NCBI RefSeq assembly: GCF_900635445.1
Contig: NZ_LR134117.1
Span: 2,356,001-2,420,000 of the forward strand
DNA: 64,000 bases
Direction of reading: 5' to 3'
DNA from: Serratia odorifera
GTDB lineage: Bacteria; Pseudomonadota; Gammaproteobacteria; Enterobacterales; Enterobacteriaceae
Part shown: in pieces, positions 1-8,243 of the stretch
Position numbering within the stretch: position 1 is the stretch's first letter
How the letters are laid out: each line of letters opens with the position of its first letter
Notes under the pieces: model-generated
What the model was told of the DNA's origin: nothing
Database searches by the model: none
What the model saw: the letters and a program-made list of their open reading frames with translations, nothing else
Made by a program: the position numbers and the translations under genes

Positions 1-408
1 GCAGACGTCGGTTAGTCGTCGTCCCCCGGGCAACAAGGGCGCATGCGCAATCCATTTTTTTGCCCGGCCGAACTCCACGGCCTCTTTAAGTATTTCTGCT
101 TCCATCGTCTTTTTACCCAGAAGACGCTGAAGTTCGCGGATTTGCTTATTGGCAGCAGCAAGTTCAGATACGGGTACGACCTCTTCGCCTGAGGCCACAG
201 CGGTCAGAGAGCCTTCTTCATACTGTTTTCGCTATTTGAAGATCTGATTGGCATTGATGCCATGCAGGCGAGCGACATGAGACACGGTCATACCGGGCTC
301 CATAGTCTGCTGAATAATGGCAATTTTTTCCTGCGGAGTACGACGCCGACGCCGCTCAGGTCCTGATAACACTTCAACCCTCTTATTATTCTGACTGGTA
401 TTAAACAT
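1..408 (-). pseudogene. IS2-like transposase orfA, internal stop, cut by window edge
   Basis: Read on the minus strand from the ATG at 408, the translation resembles the IS2 OrfA regulator/transposase subunit: an RRRRRTPQEKIAIIQQ start, a helix-turn-helix around GMTVSHVARLHGINANQ, then QLLGKK- and EILKEAVEFGRAKKW-like segments before the usual frameshift region. The codon that is Trp in the IS2 family (LWRKQY) is TAG here at 232-234, so the frame is interrupted. No orfB of the same type follows inside the window. It is a decayed remnant; the stop is a base substitution, unlike the homopolymer indels elsewhere. Similarity is from memory of IS2. Confidence 0.75.
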
Positions 409-489
409 AGTTCTAAGACTACCTCTTATTTTAAGAGAGGCGAAGTGTCTGGTTATCTATGTAATGGTCAACTAAAACCGGACACGGAT

Positions 490-1062
490 TTAGGCACATT
501 GTTGTAATCGGCGTTCATATTCATTCGGCGATATATTTCCCAGCCGGTAATGCCGACGCTTCAGATTATAAAAACTGTCGATATAATCGATAACGTCTGC
601 AATACCCTGACTTCGGATTTCATAGCGACGGTAGTTAACTCTCTCTGCTTTCAGGCTGCGGAAAAACCTCTCCGTAACGGCATTATCCAGACAGTTGCCC
701 TTGCGGCTCATACTGCCCGTCACATCAAGTTCTTGCTGGCAGGACTGGAACTGAGTACTGGTATATTGCGCCCCTTGATCGCTATGGAACACCACAGACC
801 CTGTTGGTCGTCGTTTATTTACTGCCAACCTTAAGGCCCGGACGGTCAAGTCGCTGTCCGGTTTGTCTGAGAAGGCCCAACTCACTATTTTTCTTGAACA
901 TAAGTCCATGACGATAGCCAGATATAACCAACCCTGAGCGGTACGCAGATAGGTAATATCACCTGACCACCAGGTATTCAATATCTCTGGATTAAACTGT
1001 CTATTCAACAGATTAGCGGCAACGACAACAGGTTTTCCACCGCGTGGATAACGATAGTGTCA
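490..1062 (-). pseudogene. IS3-family transposase orfB fragment, 5'-truncated
   Basis: The open part (490-1008) encodes about 172 residues of an IS3-type DDE integrase core: first Asp in WWSGDITYLR, second in VVFHSDQGAQY, and the DNAVTERFFRSLK block with the catalytic Glu. The same frame stays open upstream as YPRGGKPVVVAANLL until about 1062, where it meets a stop at the edge of the next insertion sequence. The N-terminal half of the protein is missing, so it was probably cut by that insertion. The terminal repeat beyond its 3' end is visible at about 459-488 (GGTCAACTAAAACCGGACAC). It is not the partner of the IS2-like orfA to its left, because the protein family differs. Confidence 0.8.
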
Positions 1063-1077
1063 ATACCGATCGAATTC

Positions 1078-2693
1078 TGACCCCCCGGAGGTGCGGACGA
1101 TTTCCTGGACACTCAGGAGATAAATAATGTTTACCGAAGCAGAACGGCTCCGCGCAATTGAACTTTACTTTAAATACGGCAGAAAACTGGCTCCCGTGGT
1201 TCGTGAACTGGGTTACCCTTCTAAAAGAAATCTGCGACGCTGGATCCGTTTATGGGAAGCGAGTGACGGTGCTACAAAAGCCATTCGCCGTAAGCCACGT
1301 TACTCTGATGTGCAAAAGCAGGCTGCTGTTGAACATTATCTTAACCATGGCTGCTGCCTGGCGTTTACCAGCAGGACCCTTGGTTATCCCTGCTGTGATG
1401 TACTGGCTCGCTGGGTTAATGAACGTCATCCCGACAGACGGCTTATTTTCACCAGTACGATCAATCAAAATGCACCTTTTGAACCTGAGGTGAAACGTCA
1501 GGCTGTCATGGCGCTTAGTACACGGCATGTACCTGCCAGAGAAATCGCCATGAAAATTGGCATCAGTCGCACGGTATTGTACAAATGGAAAGATGAAATC
1601 ATCGGCGATGAGGCTTACCAGTCCATGCGCAAACATGAAAGACCGTCTCTTACGGAGGAGCGCGACGCGCTGCGCGAAGAGGTTAACCGACTCAATCAGG
1701 AGATACGTCGACAGCAGATGGAGATCGACATCCTGAAAAAAGCGGAGGAAATCATAAAAAAAGATCCGGACATCAGCGTCAACACTCTGACAAACAGGGA
1801 AAAGACACAGATCGCTGATGTCCTGAGAGACTCGTACCCGTTGACAGAGCTGCTGCGAGTCCTTGTACTTGCGCGGAGCAGCTTTTTTTACCACCGGACA
1901 GCACTGCGCTCGGGAGACAAATACGCGACCGTACGTATCGCAATGACAGAGATCTTCAACGGCAACTATCGTTGTTATGGCTATCGCCGTCTGCACGCTA
2001 TGCTACGGCACAAAGGTCTGCGGCTCTCTGAAAAGGTGGTGCGCAGGCTGATGGTGGAAGAGCAGCTTGTTGTCAGTCGTTCCCGGCGCCGGCGCTACAG
2101 CTCGTACTGCGGAGAAATCGGCCCGGCACCTGATAATCTTCTCGCCAGAGATTTTAAAGCGGCGCAGCCTAATCAAAAATGGCTGACGGATATCACGGAG
2201 TTCCAGCTTCCGGCCGGTAAAGTGTGGTTGTCGCCAGTGGTGGACTGCTTCGATGGCAAAGTGGTGAGCTGGTCGCTCAGTACACGCCCAGATGCAGAGC
2301 TGGCCAATACGATGCTGGAAAGCGCGATCGGCACGTTAAACGCAGGCGATCGTCCGGTCATCCACAGTGACAGAGGCGGGCATTACCGCTGGCCGGGATG
2401 GCTGGCGCGGGTGAATGCGGCAGGTCTTATCCGCTCTATGTCCCGCAAGGGGTGTTCACCGGATAATGCGGCGTGCGAAGGGTTCTTCGGTCGGCTGAAA
2501 ACTGAAATGTATTACGGTCGTGAGTGGTCAAACGTGACGCTGGAAAACTTCATGCAGCATGTGGATGCTTACATCCGGTGGTATAACGAACGACGTATTA
2601 AACTGTCGCTGGGCGCAGTTAGCCCGGAAGTGTATCGGCGACAACTTGGGATCACACAGTAAATCAGTCCAGGAAAACATCCGCACCCCCCCC
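1078..2693 (+). mobile_element. IS3-family insertion sequence, apparently complete
   Basis: One transposase gene lies between imperfect inverted ends. The left end is GGAGGTGCGGACGATTTCCT (1087-1106) followed by GGAC. The right end at 2667-2693 reads, in reverse complement, GGGGGTGCGGATGTTTTCCT followed by GGAC. The outermost bases are uncertain because the element abuts an orfB remnant on the left and an IS21-family element on the right. No target duplication can be recognised, since both flanks are other mobile DNA. Confidence 0.8.
1127..2662 (+). CDS. IS3-family transposase, fused OrfA-OrfB
   Basis: This 511-residue protein combines what is usually OrfA and OrfB in a single frame. There are two helix-turn-helix segments near residues 1-50 and 115-155, a leucine-zipper-like coiled coil near 170-210 (LREEVNRLNQEIRRQQMEID), and the HTH_21/rve integrase core with Asp in WLTDITEF, Asp in VIHSDRGGHY and Glu in NAACEGFFGRLKTE. 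It should cut and join DNA during copy-out/paste-in transposition. The start is the ATG preceded by CTCAGGAGATAAATA, a good ribosome binding site. No frameshift signal is needed, unlike most IS3 elements. The frame is undamaged, so the element may be active. Confidence 0.93.
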   Translation: MFTEAERLRAIELYFKYGRKLAPVVRELGYPSKRNLRRWIRLWEASDGATKAIRRKPRYSDVQKQAAVEHYLNHGCCLAFTSRTLGYPCCDVLARWVNERHPDRRLIFTSTINQNAPFEPEVKRQAVMALSTRHVPAREIAMKIGISRTVLYKWKDEIIGDEAYQSMRKHERPSLTEERDALREEVNRLNQEIRRQQMEIDILKKAEEIIKKDPDISVNTLTNREKTQIADVLRDSYPLTELLRVLVLARSSFFYHRTALRSGDKYATVRIAMTEIFNGNYRCYGYRRLHAMLRHKGLRLSEKVVRRLMVEEQLVVSRSRRRRYSSYCGEIGPAPDNLLARDFKAAQPNQKWLTDITEFQLPAGKVWLSPVVDCFDGKVVSWSLSTRPDAELANTMLESAIGTLNAGDRPVIHSDRGGHYRWPGWLARVNAAGLIRSMSRKGCSPDNAACEGFFGRLKTEMYYGREWSNVTLENFMQHVDAYIRWYNERRIKLSLGAVSPEVYRRQLGITQ

Positions 2694-2725
2694 TGCCAAA
2701 GTAAAACTGACCCACCCCCTTTGAA

Positions 2726-3514
2726 TTACTCGAGCGCTGTTGCTTTCGTTTTCTTCTGGAGTTGGCCGCTTTTCAGCTTATCTTTCAGTCGATAGCTTTG
2801 ACCGCTGATTTGCGCGATATGCGCATGGTGAAGCAGCCGATCCAGCATTGCCGCCGTCAGCGTCTCGTCATCACCAAACGTTCCTGACCACTGCGTAAAC
2901 GGCAGGTTGCTGGTCAGGATCACGCTGCCTGACTCATACCGTTTAGCGACAACCTGGAAGAACAGGTTCGCCTCCATTTTGCCGAACGGCAGATAGCCCA
3001 CTTCGTCGATGATCAACAACTTAGGCTTACCTACGACGCGGTTCAGGTAGCCCTTCAGATCACCCTGACGGTGTGACGCCATCAGTTGCAGCATCATATC
3101 GGCGGCGGTGATGAACCGAATGCTTAAACCCGCCATCGCGGCTTTATAGCCAATCGCGGTCGCCAGGTGCGTCTTGCCGACGCCAGAAGGCCCGAGCAGG
3201 ACAACGTTCTCCTGACGCTCTATAAATGCAAGACCCGCTAACTCCTGGATCTGGCTTCGTGGAACGCCGCTGGCATAGGCGTAATCGAACTGCTCCAGTG
3301 TTTTTATCACCGGCAGGCCTGATAACCGCAAAATGGTCTGCCGACGCCGTTCGTTCAGGCCATCATGCTGGAGCTGCAAAACGGCTTCCAGGAAGTCGGC
3401 ATGTGTGCCGCTGTTGTCGATGGTCGCCTGTGCCACACCGGGCCACTCTGCCGGCAGGCGGTCGAGCTTGAGTTGTTCGCAAAGCGCTGTAATACGATCA
3501 TGCTGAAGGTTCAT
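2726..3514 (-). CDS. istB: IS21-family ATPase helper of transposition
   Basis: The 262-residue protein is a DnaA/DnaC-like AAA+ ATPase. It has Walker A GPSGVGKTHLA near residues 105-115, Walker B LLIIDEVGYLPF near 168-180, and the sensor region ILTSNLPFTQW. In IS21 elements IstB binds DNA and stimulates the IstA transposase at the target. It is translated after istA with a 4-bp ATGA overlap at 3511-3514, which implies coupled translation. Length and motifs match the short IS100-type subgroup. The frame is intact. Confidence 0.95.
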   Translation of the reverse strand: MNLQHDRITALCEQLKLDRLPAEWPGVAQATIDNSGTHADFLEAVLQLQHDGLNERRRQTILRLSGLPVIKTLEQFDYAYASGVPRSQIQELAGLAFIERQENVVLLGPSGVGKTHLATAIGYKAAMAGLSIRFITAADMMLQLMASHRQGDLKGYLNRVVGKPKLLIIDEVGYLPFGKMEANLFFQVVAKRYESGSVILTSNLPFTQWSGTFGDDETLTAAMLDRLLHHAHIAQISGQSYRLKDKLKSGQLQKKTKATALE

Positions 3515-4539
3515 GCTGGCACCTCCAGCAAGGCCTGATACGTTGCAAGAGGATGTTGCAGGCTCTCGGTCGGCAGCGGACGCTGCTTGAGTGTTGGGAC
3601 GGGGGCAGGCAATGCCAACGTCACCTTCGGTAACGGCAATAATGCTGCGCGTTCGCGCGGCATGCGCTGCTCAGGCGGTACGCCTGTGGTGCCATGAACT
3701 CGCGTGTTCGCAACGGTGACCAGCCACTCGCCAATGCGAGCGTTGGCAGCGGGAACATCCAGTACCAGCCCGGCTTGCCGGAAGGTCACGGTAAGGGGCA
3801 CGATAAAGCTGTTCTTGAGGTAATGGTTAAACCGCTCAACCTTGCCCTTGGTCTTGGCGCGATAGGGGCGGCAGACCTTGGGGGTAAAGGCATACTTCTC
3901 GGCAACGTGCATCAACTGTGGGTTCCAGCGATGCTTGCCGGGGCCGTAGACATCGCGCTCAATGATGATGGCCTTGGCGTTGTCGAACAGCAGCTGATGC
4001 GGCGTCCCGCCGAAGAACCTGAGCGCAGACTCAATGCCGTCACACCAGGCAGCGGAGTCCTGGTTGCTGTAGAACTTGACGAAAGTTGCGCGGCTCCAGC
4101 CCAGCGTGGCGACGAAGGCCAGCAGTGGGTTATGACCGAGCCTGATGATGGTGAAATCAACCTGCATCTGAAAGCCAGGCTCGGTCTCGAAGCGCGTGAC
4201 CTCTTCAGTAACGGGCTGCTTCATGGGGTGCAGGAAAGCGGTCAGCATGCTGTAACCGCCCTCGTAACCACGCTGACGGATCTCACGCAGCAGCACACTG
4301 GCGGGTATCCACTGGGGCCTGGCAGCGGCCACGCGCTCAAGGATATAGGTCTTGAACGGGTCAAGCTTGCAGGGTCTGGGTGCGCGAGGCTTGTAGCGCA
4401 TATCCGCTACGGGCAGCGGGCTACGGATATATCTGCGAACGGTCTCACGAGAGCATGAAAGCTGGCGCGCGATGGCGCGTATCGACATGCCCTGACGGTG
4501 TAAAACACTAATCTCCACTCTGGTCTCCAATGTCATCAT
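3511..4539 (-). CDS. istA: IS21-family transposase
   Basis: The 342-residue DDE transposase has an N-terminal helix-turn-helix (MSIRAIARQLSCSRETVRRY) and a retroviral-integrase-like core with an acidic residue in MQVDFTIIRLG, Asp in LLFDNAKAIII and Glu in TKGKVERFNHYLK. The length fits the IS100-like branch of IS21 rather than the longer classical IS21. It is the first gene of the two-gene element and overlaps istB by 4 bp. It starts about 80 bp inside the right end. Nothing in the reading frame is damaged. Confidence 0.95.
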   Translation of the reverse strand: MMTLETRVEISVLHRQGMSIRAIARQLSCSRETVRRYIRSPLPVADMRYKPRAPRPCKLDPFKTYILERVAAARPQWIPASVLLREIRQRGYEGGYSMLTAFLHPMKQPVTEEVTRFETEPGFQMQVDFTIIRLGHNPLLAFVATLGWSRATFVKFYSNQDSAAWCDGIESALRFFGGTPHQLLFDNAKAIIIERDVYGPGKHRWNPQLMHVAEKYAFTPKVCRPYRAKTKGKVERFNHYLKNSFIVPLTVTFRQAGLVLDVPAANARIGEWLVTVANTRVHGTTGVPPEQRMPRERAALLPLPKVTLALPAPVPTLKQRPLPTESLQHPLATYQALLEVPA

Positions 4540-4622
4540 TGGCAGTGCCTTAAAACTGCCATTTTTACCCTAGGTGGGTCAGATTTACATCGGCAGGTGG
4601 GCCAGTTTTACATCGGTAGCGA

Positions 4623-5030
4623 CAAATTTCGCGCGTGAACGGATGCGAATATTAATCGATCGGGCAATAAATCAGGGGGGCTGAGCCAGAGGATTATTTA
4701 TTTGACGTGGATCGGTTTAAAAATCCTTTGGGGGAAGTGGGTCCTGAGCCAGAAATACAACCGGTGCGTTCGTTTTTTACTCGGCTGACGAAGGAGTGCG
4801 GTTTTAAAGTCACGCCACATCGTTTTCGCCACACCCTGGCTACGGAGATGATGAAATCCCCGGATCGCAACCTGGCCATGGTCAAGAACCTTTTGGGGCA
4901 CAGGAGTGTCAGTACTACGATGGAATATATTGAGCTGGATCTGAAGATAACCGGAAAGGCTTTAGAGAGTGAGCTGGCGCTTTATATGGACATACCCCGG
5001 ATACCTGCAAGTGGGCCCGGAGTATCTTGA
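4623..5030 (+). pseudogene. Tyrosine recombinase (integrase) C-terminal remnant
   Basis: From about 4680 the frame reads PEDYLFDVDRFKNPLG and continues into the tyrosine recombinase catalytic core: TPHRFRHTLATEM (the HxxR box), LLGHRSVSTTMEYIE (LGH box and nucleophilic Tyr). Upstream sequence in another frame (RILIDRAINQGG) aligns with the residues that should precede it, so a frameshift sits in the G6 run at 4675-4680. The rest of the gene is lost at the IS21 junction. The gene points at the 3' end of tRNA-Phe 200 bp away, as expected for the integrase of an island integrated at that tRNA. It cannot be functional. Confidence 0.8.
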
Positions 5031-5070
5031 CATAACTTTAACAAGCTGTAAAAATAGACAGTGATCGAGA

Positions 5071-5106
5071 AAAGGACGCCTGTGTTGGCCCACAGGCATC
5101 CTTTTT
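5071..5106 (+). terminator. Intrinsic terminator after the integrase remnant
   Basis: AAAGGACGCCTGTG pairs with CACAGGCATCCTTT across a short loop, with one mismatch, and is followed by T residues. The A-rich left arm means it could also act on the minus strand. It lies between the integrase remnant and tRNA-Phe. Confidence 0.75.
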
Positions 5107-5230
5107 AAGAGGAACCTAATCATCAATCTCGAGTGTGCAGTGAACAACACTACGACTTTGACTTGCAAGTTCCTTTGTTTCGCCCGTTAAAGGGTTTGCC
5201 TCTAACCAGCGTGCTCTTATGCAGAATTAG

Positions 5231-5306
5231 TGGTGCCCGGACTCGGAATCGAACCAAGGACACGGGGATTTTCAATCCCCTGCTCTACCGACTGAGCTAT
5301 CCGGGC
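5231..5306 (-). tRNA. pheV: tRNA-Phe (GAA)
   Basis: The 76-nt reverse complement folds as a full cloverleaf. The acceptor stem GCCCGGA pairs with TCCGGGC, the D arm contains AGCTCAGTCGGTAGAGC, the anticodon arm is GGGGATTGAAAATCCCC with anticodon GAA, and the T arm contains GGTTCGATTCC. The 3' CCA is encoded in the gene. In E. coli the equivalent gene beside speC is pheV. Its 3' end faces the IS and integrase remnants, so it has served as an attachment site. Confidence 0.97.
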
Positions 5307-5645
5307 AACGGGGCGCATTAAACCGTAAAGGCCGCTCGTCGTCAACGGCTTTCTGTCATCAAGCCGTTCGGTTGCTCTATTTTCAGTCAGTTAGCCATGA
5401 TGCGCCACCGAACAGGGCGGCTGTTCCCTGATAATTATGCAGTAATTGCGTGTTTTTATACCGTTTTGATTTTACTGTGTTTTATTTTAAGTTAATAAAT
5501 TACAGTGAGTTATGCAAACAATGTGTCGTTATCGTCACAGGAATTGTCACTTGAACCACGCAATAAAACATGCAATCATTGCGCAAATTTTGCCACCCCC
5601 TATCACATAACGGCGATCTCGCTAATCAAGCAGAGGATTACGGGC

Positions 5646-5762
5646 ATGACTGGTTTTGTCGCATTAGCGCCATCGCGCACCAGACATTTACAAATGCCTT
5701 CCTGCCGCCGTGCGCTTTACCGAACGCCATTCTCCCGATCTTGCCATCTTTATATGCGGTAA
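5646..5762 (+). CDS. Candidate arginine-rich leader peptide upstream of speC
   Basis: An ATG preceded by AGAGGA with an 8-nt spacer opens a 38-codon frame. The peptide carries seven arginines and ends in HLYMR directly before TAA; an internal stretch reads MPSCRRALYR. The E. coli SpeFL leader, which senses ornithine and controls speF, contains MPHIRR and also ends in an aromatic-rich tail with a final Arg before its stop. The resemblance is short and I make it from memory. A leader ORF 230 nt upstream of an ornithine decarboxylase gene would make biological sense, but spurious short frames are common in GC-rich DNA. Confidence 0.3.
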   Translation: MTGFVALAPSRTRHLQMPSCRRALYRTPFSRSCHLYMR

Positions 5763-5994
5763 GGCCAGCCGATGCTCGCTGTTAGGCATTATTAAAAATA
5801 GAGCCAAGGCTCTGATTTTACTGATGCCTATCGGACGCTGCCGATCCCAGTTGCCGATAGTTGCCTGATGCCCGTTCATCAGCCGGTTACGCCTGTCTCA
5901 AGCGCTGCCGGGCGTCATTTGCCGGGATAACCGCCGTTATCTCATCGCGTGCCTGTGGCACACCCTCATCCTTAACCGTTTGAGAGTTAGCTCT
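5763..5994 (+). promoter_or_regulatory. Long structured 5' leader of speC
   Basis: This 230-nt stretch between the candidate leader ORF and speC holds no credible gene. It contains a small hairpin AGAGCCAAGGCTCT (5800-5813) followed by GATTTTA, and further short inverted repeats such as TGCCGGGCGTCATTTGCCGG. Such structure fits a regulated untranslated leader, but I cannot identify a known riboswitch. The upstream 5307-5645 interval is AT-richer and probably holds the promoter; no single -35/-10 pair stands out. Confidence 0.35.
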
Positions 5995-8160
5995 ATGAAA
6001 GAATTGAAAATAGCAACCAGCGCCGGCCTGGTTGCCAGTATCGAAACCCTGCGTGAAGTGGTGCGCATCGAGCAGACCGATTATACCGATGTGGCGGCGG
6101 TGGTGGTGTCCGTCAAGGACGTTGACGCCGGTATCCTGACGCACTTACAGGCCACCGGGTTTGCTATCCCGACCTTCGTTGCCGTTGAGGGAGAAGATCA
6201 CCTTTCGCCGGATTATCTGCCGTTTATTACCGGCGTATTCGCCCTGAGCCATGCCACCAAGGCGTTTTACATGGCGCAGCTGGAAGCGGCGGCGGATGCC
6301 TACGAGCAGGCGTTGCTGCCGCCGTTTTTCAAAACGCTGAAAACCTACGTTGAAATGGAAAATTCGACCTTTGCCTGTCCGGGGCATCAGGGCGGCGAGT
6401 TCTTTCGCAAGCACCCGGCCGGGCGCAAGTTTTTCGAGTTTTACGGCGAAACCCTGTTCCGTTCCGATATGTGCAATGCCGACGTGAAGCTCGGCGATCT
6501 GTTGATCCACGAAGGTTCGGCCAAAGACGCGCAAAAACATGCGGCGCGGGTGTTTAACGCCGACAAGACCTATTTTGTGCTCAACGGCACCTCGGCGGCG
6601 AACAAGGTGGTGACCAATGCCTTGCTGACGCGTGGCGACCTGGTGCTGTTCGATCGCAACAACCATAAATCCAATCACCATGGCGCATTGTTACAGGCCG
6701 GGGCGACGCCGGTATATCTGGAAACCGCGCGTAATCCGTTTGGATTTATTGGCGGCATCGATGCCCACTGTTTCGATGAAGATTACCTGCGCGCGCAGAT
6801 CCGTGAAGTCGCGCCGCACAAGGCCGGCGAGGCGCGGCCATTCCGCTTGGCAATCATCCAGCTTGGTACCTATGACGGGACTATTTATAACGCTCGCCAG
6901 GTGATCGACACCATCGGCCATCTGTGCGACTACATCCTGTTTGATTCCGCCTGGGTGGGTTATGAAGGCTTTATTCCGATGTTGAAGGAGTGCTCGCCGC
7001 TGCTGCTGGAGCTGGATGAACTCGACCCGGGCATTTTTGTTACCCAGTCGGTGCACAAGCAGCAGGCCGGTTTTTCGCAGACCTCGCAGATCCACAAGAA
7101 AGACGACCATATCAAAGGGCAGAAGCGTCACTGCAACCATAAGCATCTCAACAATGCCTTTATGTTGCACGCCTCGACCAGCCCGTTTTATCCGCTGTTT
7201 GCCGCGCTGGACGTTAACGCCAAAATGCACGCCGGCGAGGCGGGGCGTCGCATGTGGATGGACTGCGTGAAGCTGGGGATTGAAACGCGCAAGCAACTGT
7301 TACAGCGTTGCTCGCAACTGCAGCCGTTTATTCCGTTACAGGTTGCCGGACAGGACTGGCAGACGTTTGCCACCGATGAAATTGCCAGCGATGCGCGCTT
7401 CTTTACCTTTGTACCGGGTGAGGCGTGGCACGGTTTTGCCGGCTATGCGCAGGATCAATATCTGGTCGATCCCTGCAAGCTGCTGCTGACCACGCCGGGC
7501 ATTGATGCGGCTACCGGACAGTACAGCGCGTTCGGCGTGCCGGCCACCATTCTGGCCAACTTCCTGCGGGAAAACGGCATCGTGCCGGAAAAATGCGATC
7601 TGAACTCGATCCTGTTCCTGCTGACGCCGGCGGAGAACCCGGCCAAGATGGCACATCTGGTAGATATGCTGGTGCAGTTCGAACGTTACGTGGAGCAGGA
7701 TGCGCCGCTGAGCGAGGTATTGCCGACGGTATATCGCAAGAACGAGCAGCGCTATCGTGGTTATACCCTGCGCCAGCTGTGTCAGGAAATGCACGATCTT
7801 TACGTCAGCTATGACGTTAAGCAACTGCAAAAAGAGATGTTCCGACAGGATCATTTCCCACCGGTGATGATGAACCCGCAGGATGCCAACGTGGAATTCA
7901 TTCGCGACAATGTCGAACTGGTACCGATCGCCCAGGCCGAGGGGCGCATTGCCGCCGAAGGCGCGCTGCCTTATCCACCAGGCGTACTGTGCGTGGTGCC
8001 GGGCGAAGTGTGGGGCGGGGCGGTTCAGCGCTACTTCCTGGCGCTGGAAGCGGGCATCAACCGTCTGCCGGGGTTCTCGCCGGAGCTGCAAGGGGTTTAT
8101 ATTGAAAAGAAAGATCACGGCTGGAAGCGTATATTTGGTTACATGATCAAGCAGGCGTGA
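5995..8160 (+). CDS. speC: Ornithine decarboxylase (SpeC type)
   Basis: This 721-residue PLP enzyme converts ornithine to putrescine plus CO2, the first committed step of polyamine synthesis. The order is an N-terminal wing domain, the PLP fold with PGHQGG near residue 130, NGTSAANK, and the Schiff-base lysine in TQSVHKQQAGFSQTSQIHK near residue 350, then the C-terminal domain. The ATG at 5995 (MKELKIA) matches the E. coli SpeC N-terminus and has GAGAG upstream. An in-frame start at 5980 would add five residues without support. The location beside tRNA-Phe and mltC, without potE, favours biosynthetic SpeC over SpeF. speD and speE lie in the same window. Confidence 0.95.
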   Translation: MKELKIATSAGLVASIETLREVVRIEQTDYTDVAAVVVSVKDVDAGILTHLQATGFAIPTFVAVEGEDHLSPDYLPFITGVFALSHATKAFYMAQLEAAADAYEQALLPPFFKTLKTYVEMENSTFACPGHQGGEFFRKHPAGRKFFEFYGETLFRSDMCNADVKLGDLLIHEGSAKDAQKHAARVFNADKTYFVLNGTSAANKVVTNALLTRGDLVLFDRNNHKSNHHGALLQAGATPVYLETARNPFGFIGGIDAHCFDEDYLRAQIREVAPHKAGEARPFRLAIIQLGTYDGTIYNARQVIDTIGHLCDYILFDSAWVGYEGFIPMLKECSPLLLELDELDPGIFVTQSVHKQQAGFSQTSQIHKKDDHIKGQKRHCNHKHLNNAFMLHASTSPFYPLFAALDVNAKMHAGEAGRRMWMDCVKLGIETRKQLLQRCSQLQPFIPLQVAGQDWQTFATDEIASDARFFTFVPGEAWHGFAGYAQDQYLVDPCKLLLTTPGIDAATGQYSAFGVPATILANFLRENGIVPEKCDLNSILFLLTPAENPAKMAHLVDMLVQFERYVEQDAPLSEVLPTVYRKNEQRYRGYTLRQLCQEMHDLYVSYDVKQLQKEMFRQDHFPPVMMNPQDANVEFIRDNVELVPIAQAEGRIAAEGALPYPPGVLCVVPGEVWGGAVQRYFLALEAGINRLPGFSPELQGVYIEKKDHGWKRIFGYMIKQA

Positions 8161-8243
8161 TGCAAGGGCCGGCGATGCCGGTCCGAATTGCGGATATGAC
8201 AAATAGGGCCGGTGCCACTACAGTGAATGGAGCGGTACTGGCA

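Larger units (their letters stand above)
2694..4622 (-). mobile_element. IS21-family insertion sequence
   Basis: This istA-istB element has related ends. GTAAAACTGACCCACC at about 2701-2716 faces the inverse motifs GGTGGGTCAG (4573-4582) and GGTGGGCCAGTTTTACATCG (4597-4616) at the other end, with the terminal bases TAGCGACA near 4622. Multiple short terminal repeats are typical of IS21. It is inserted directly between the IS3-family element and a tyrosine recombinase remnant. Both genes are intact, so it may be transposition-competent. Confidence 0.85.

Noticed and set aside
3694..4458. A 254-codon plus-strand frame opposite istA
   Set aside because: It lies wholly within the intact transposase gene in antisense and shows no recognisable domain.
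5505..5645. An upstream extension of the arginine-rich leader ORF to 85 codons
   Set aside because: The extra codons are AT-rich and lack a ribosome binding site, whereas the ATG at 5646 has one at proper spacing.
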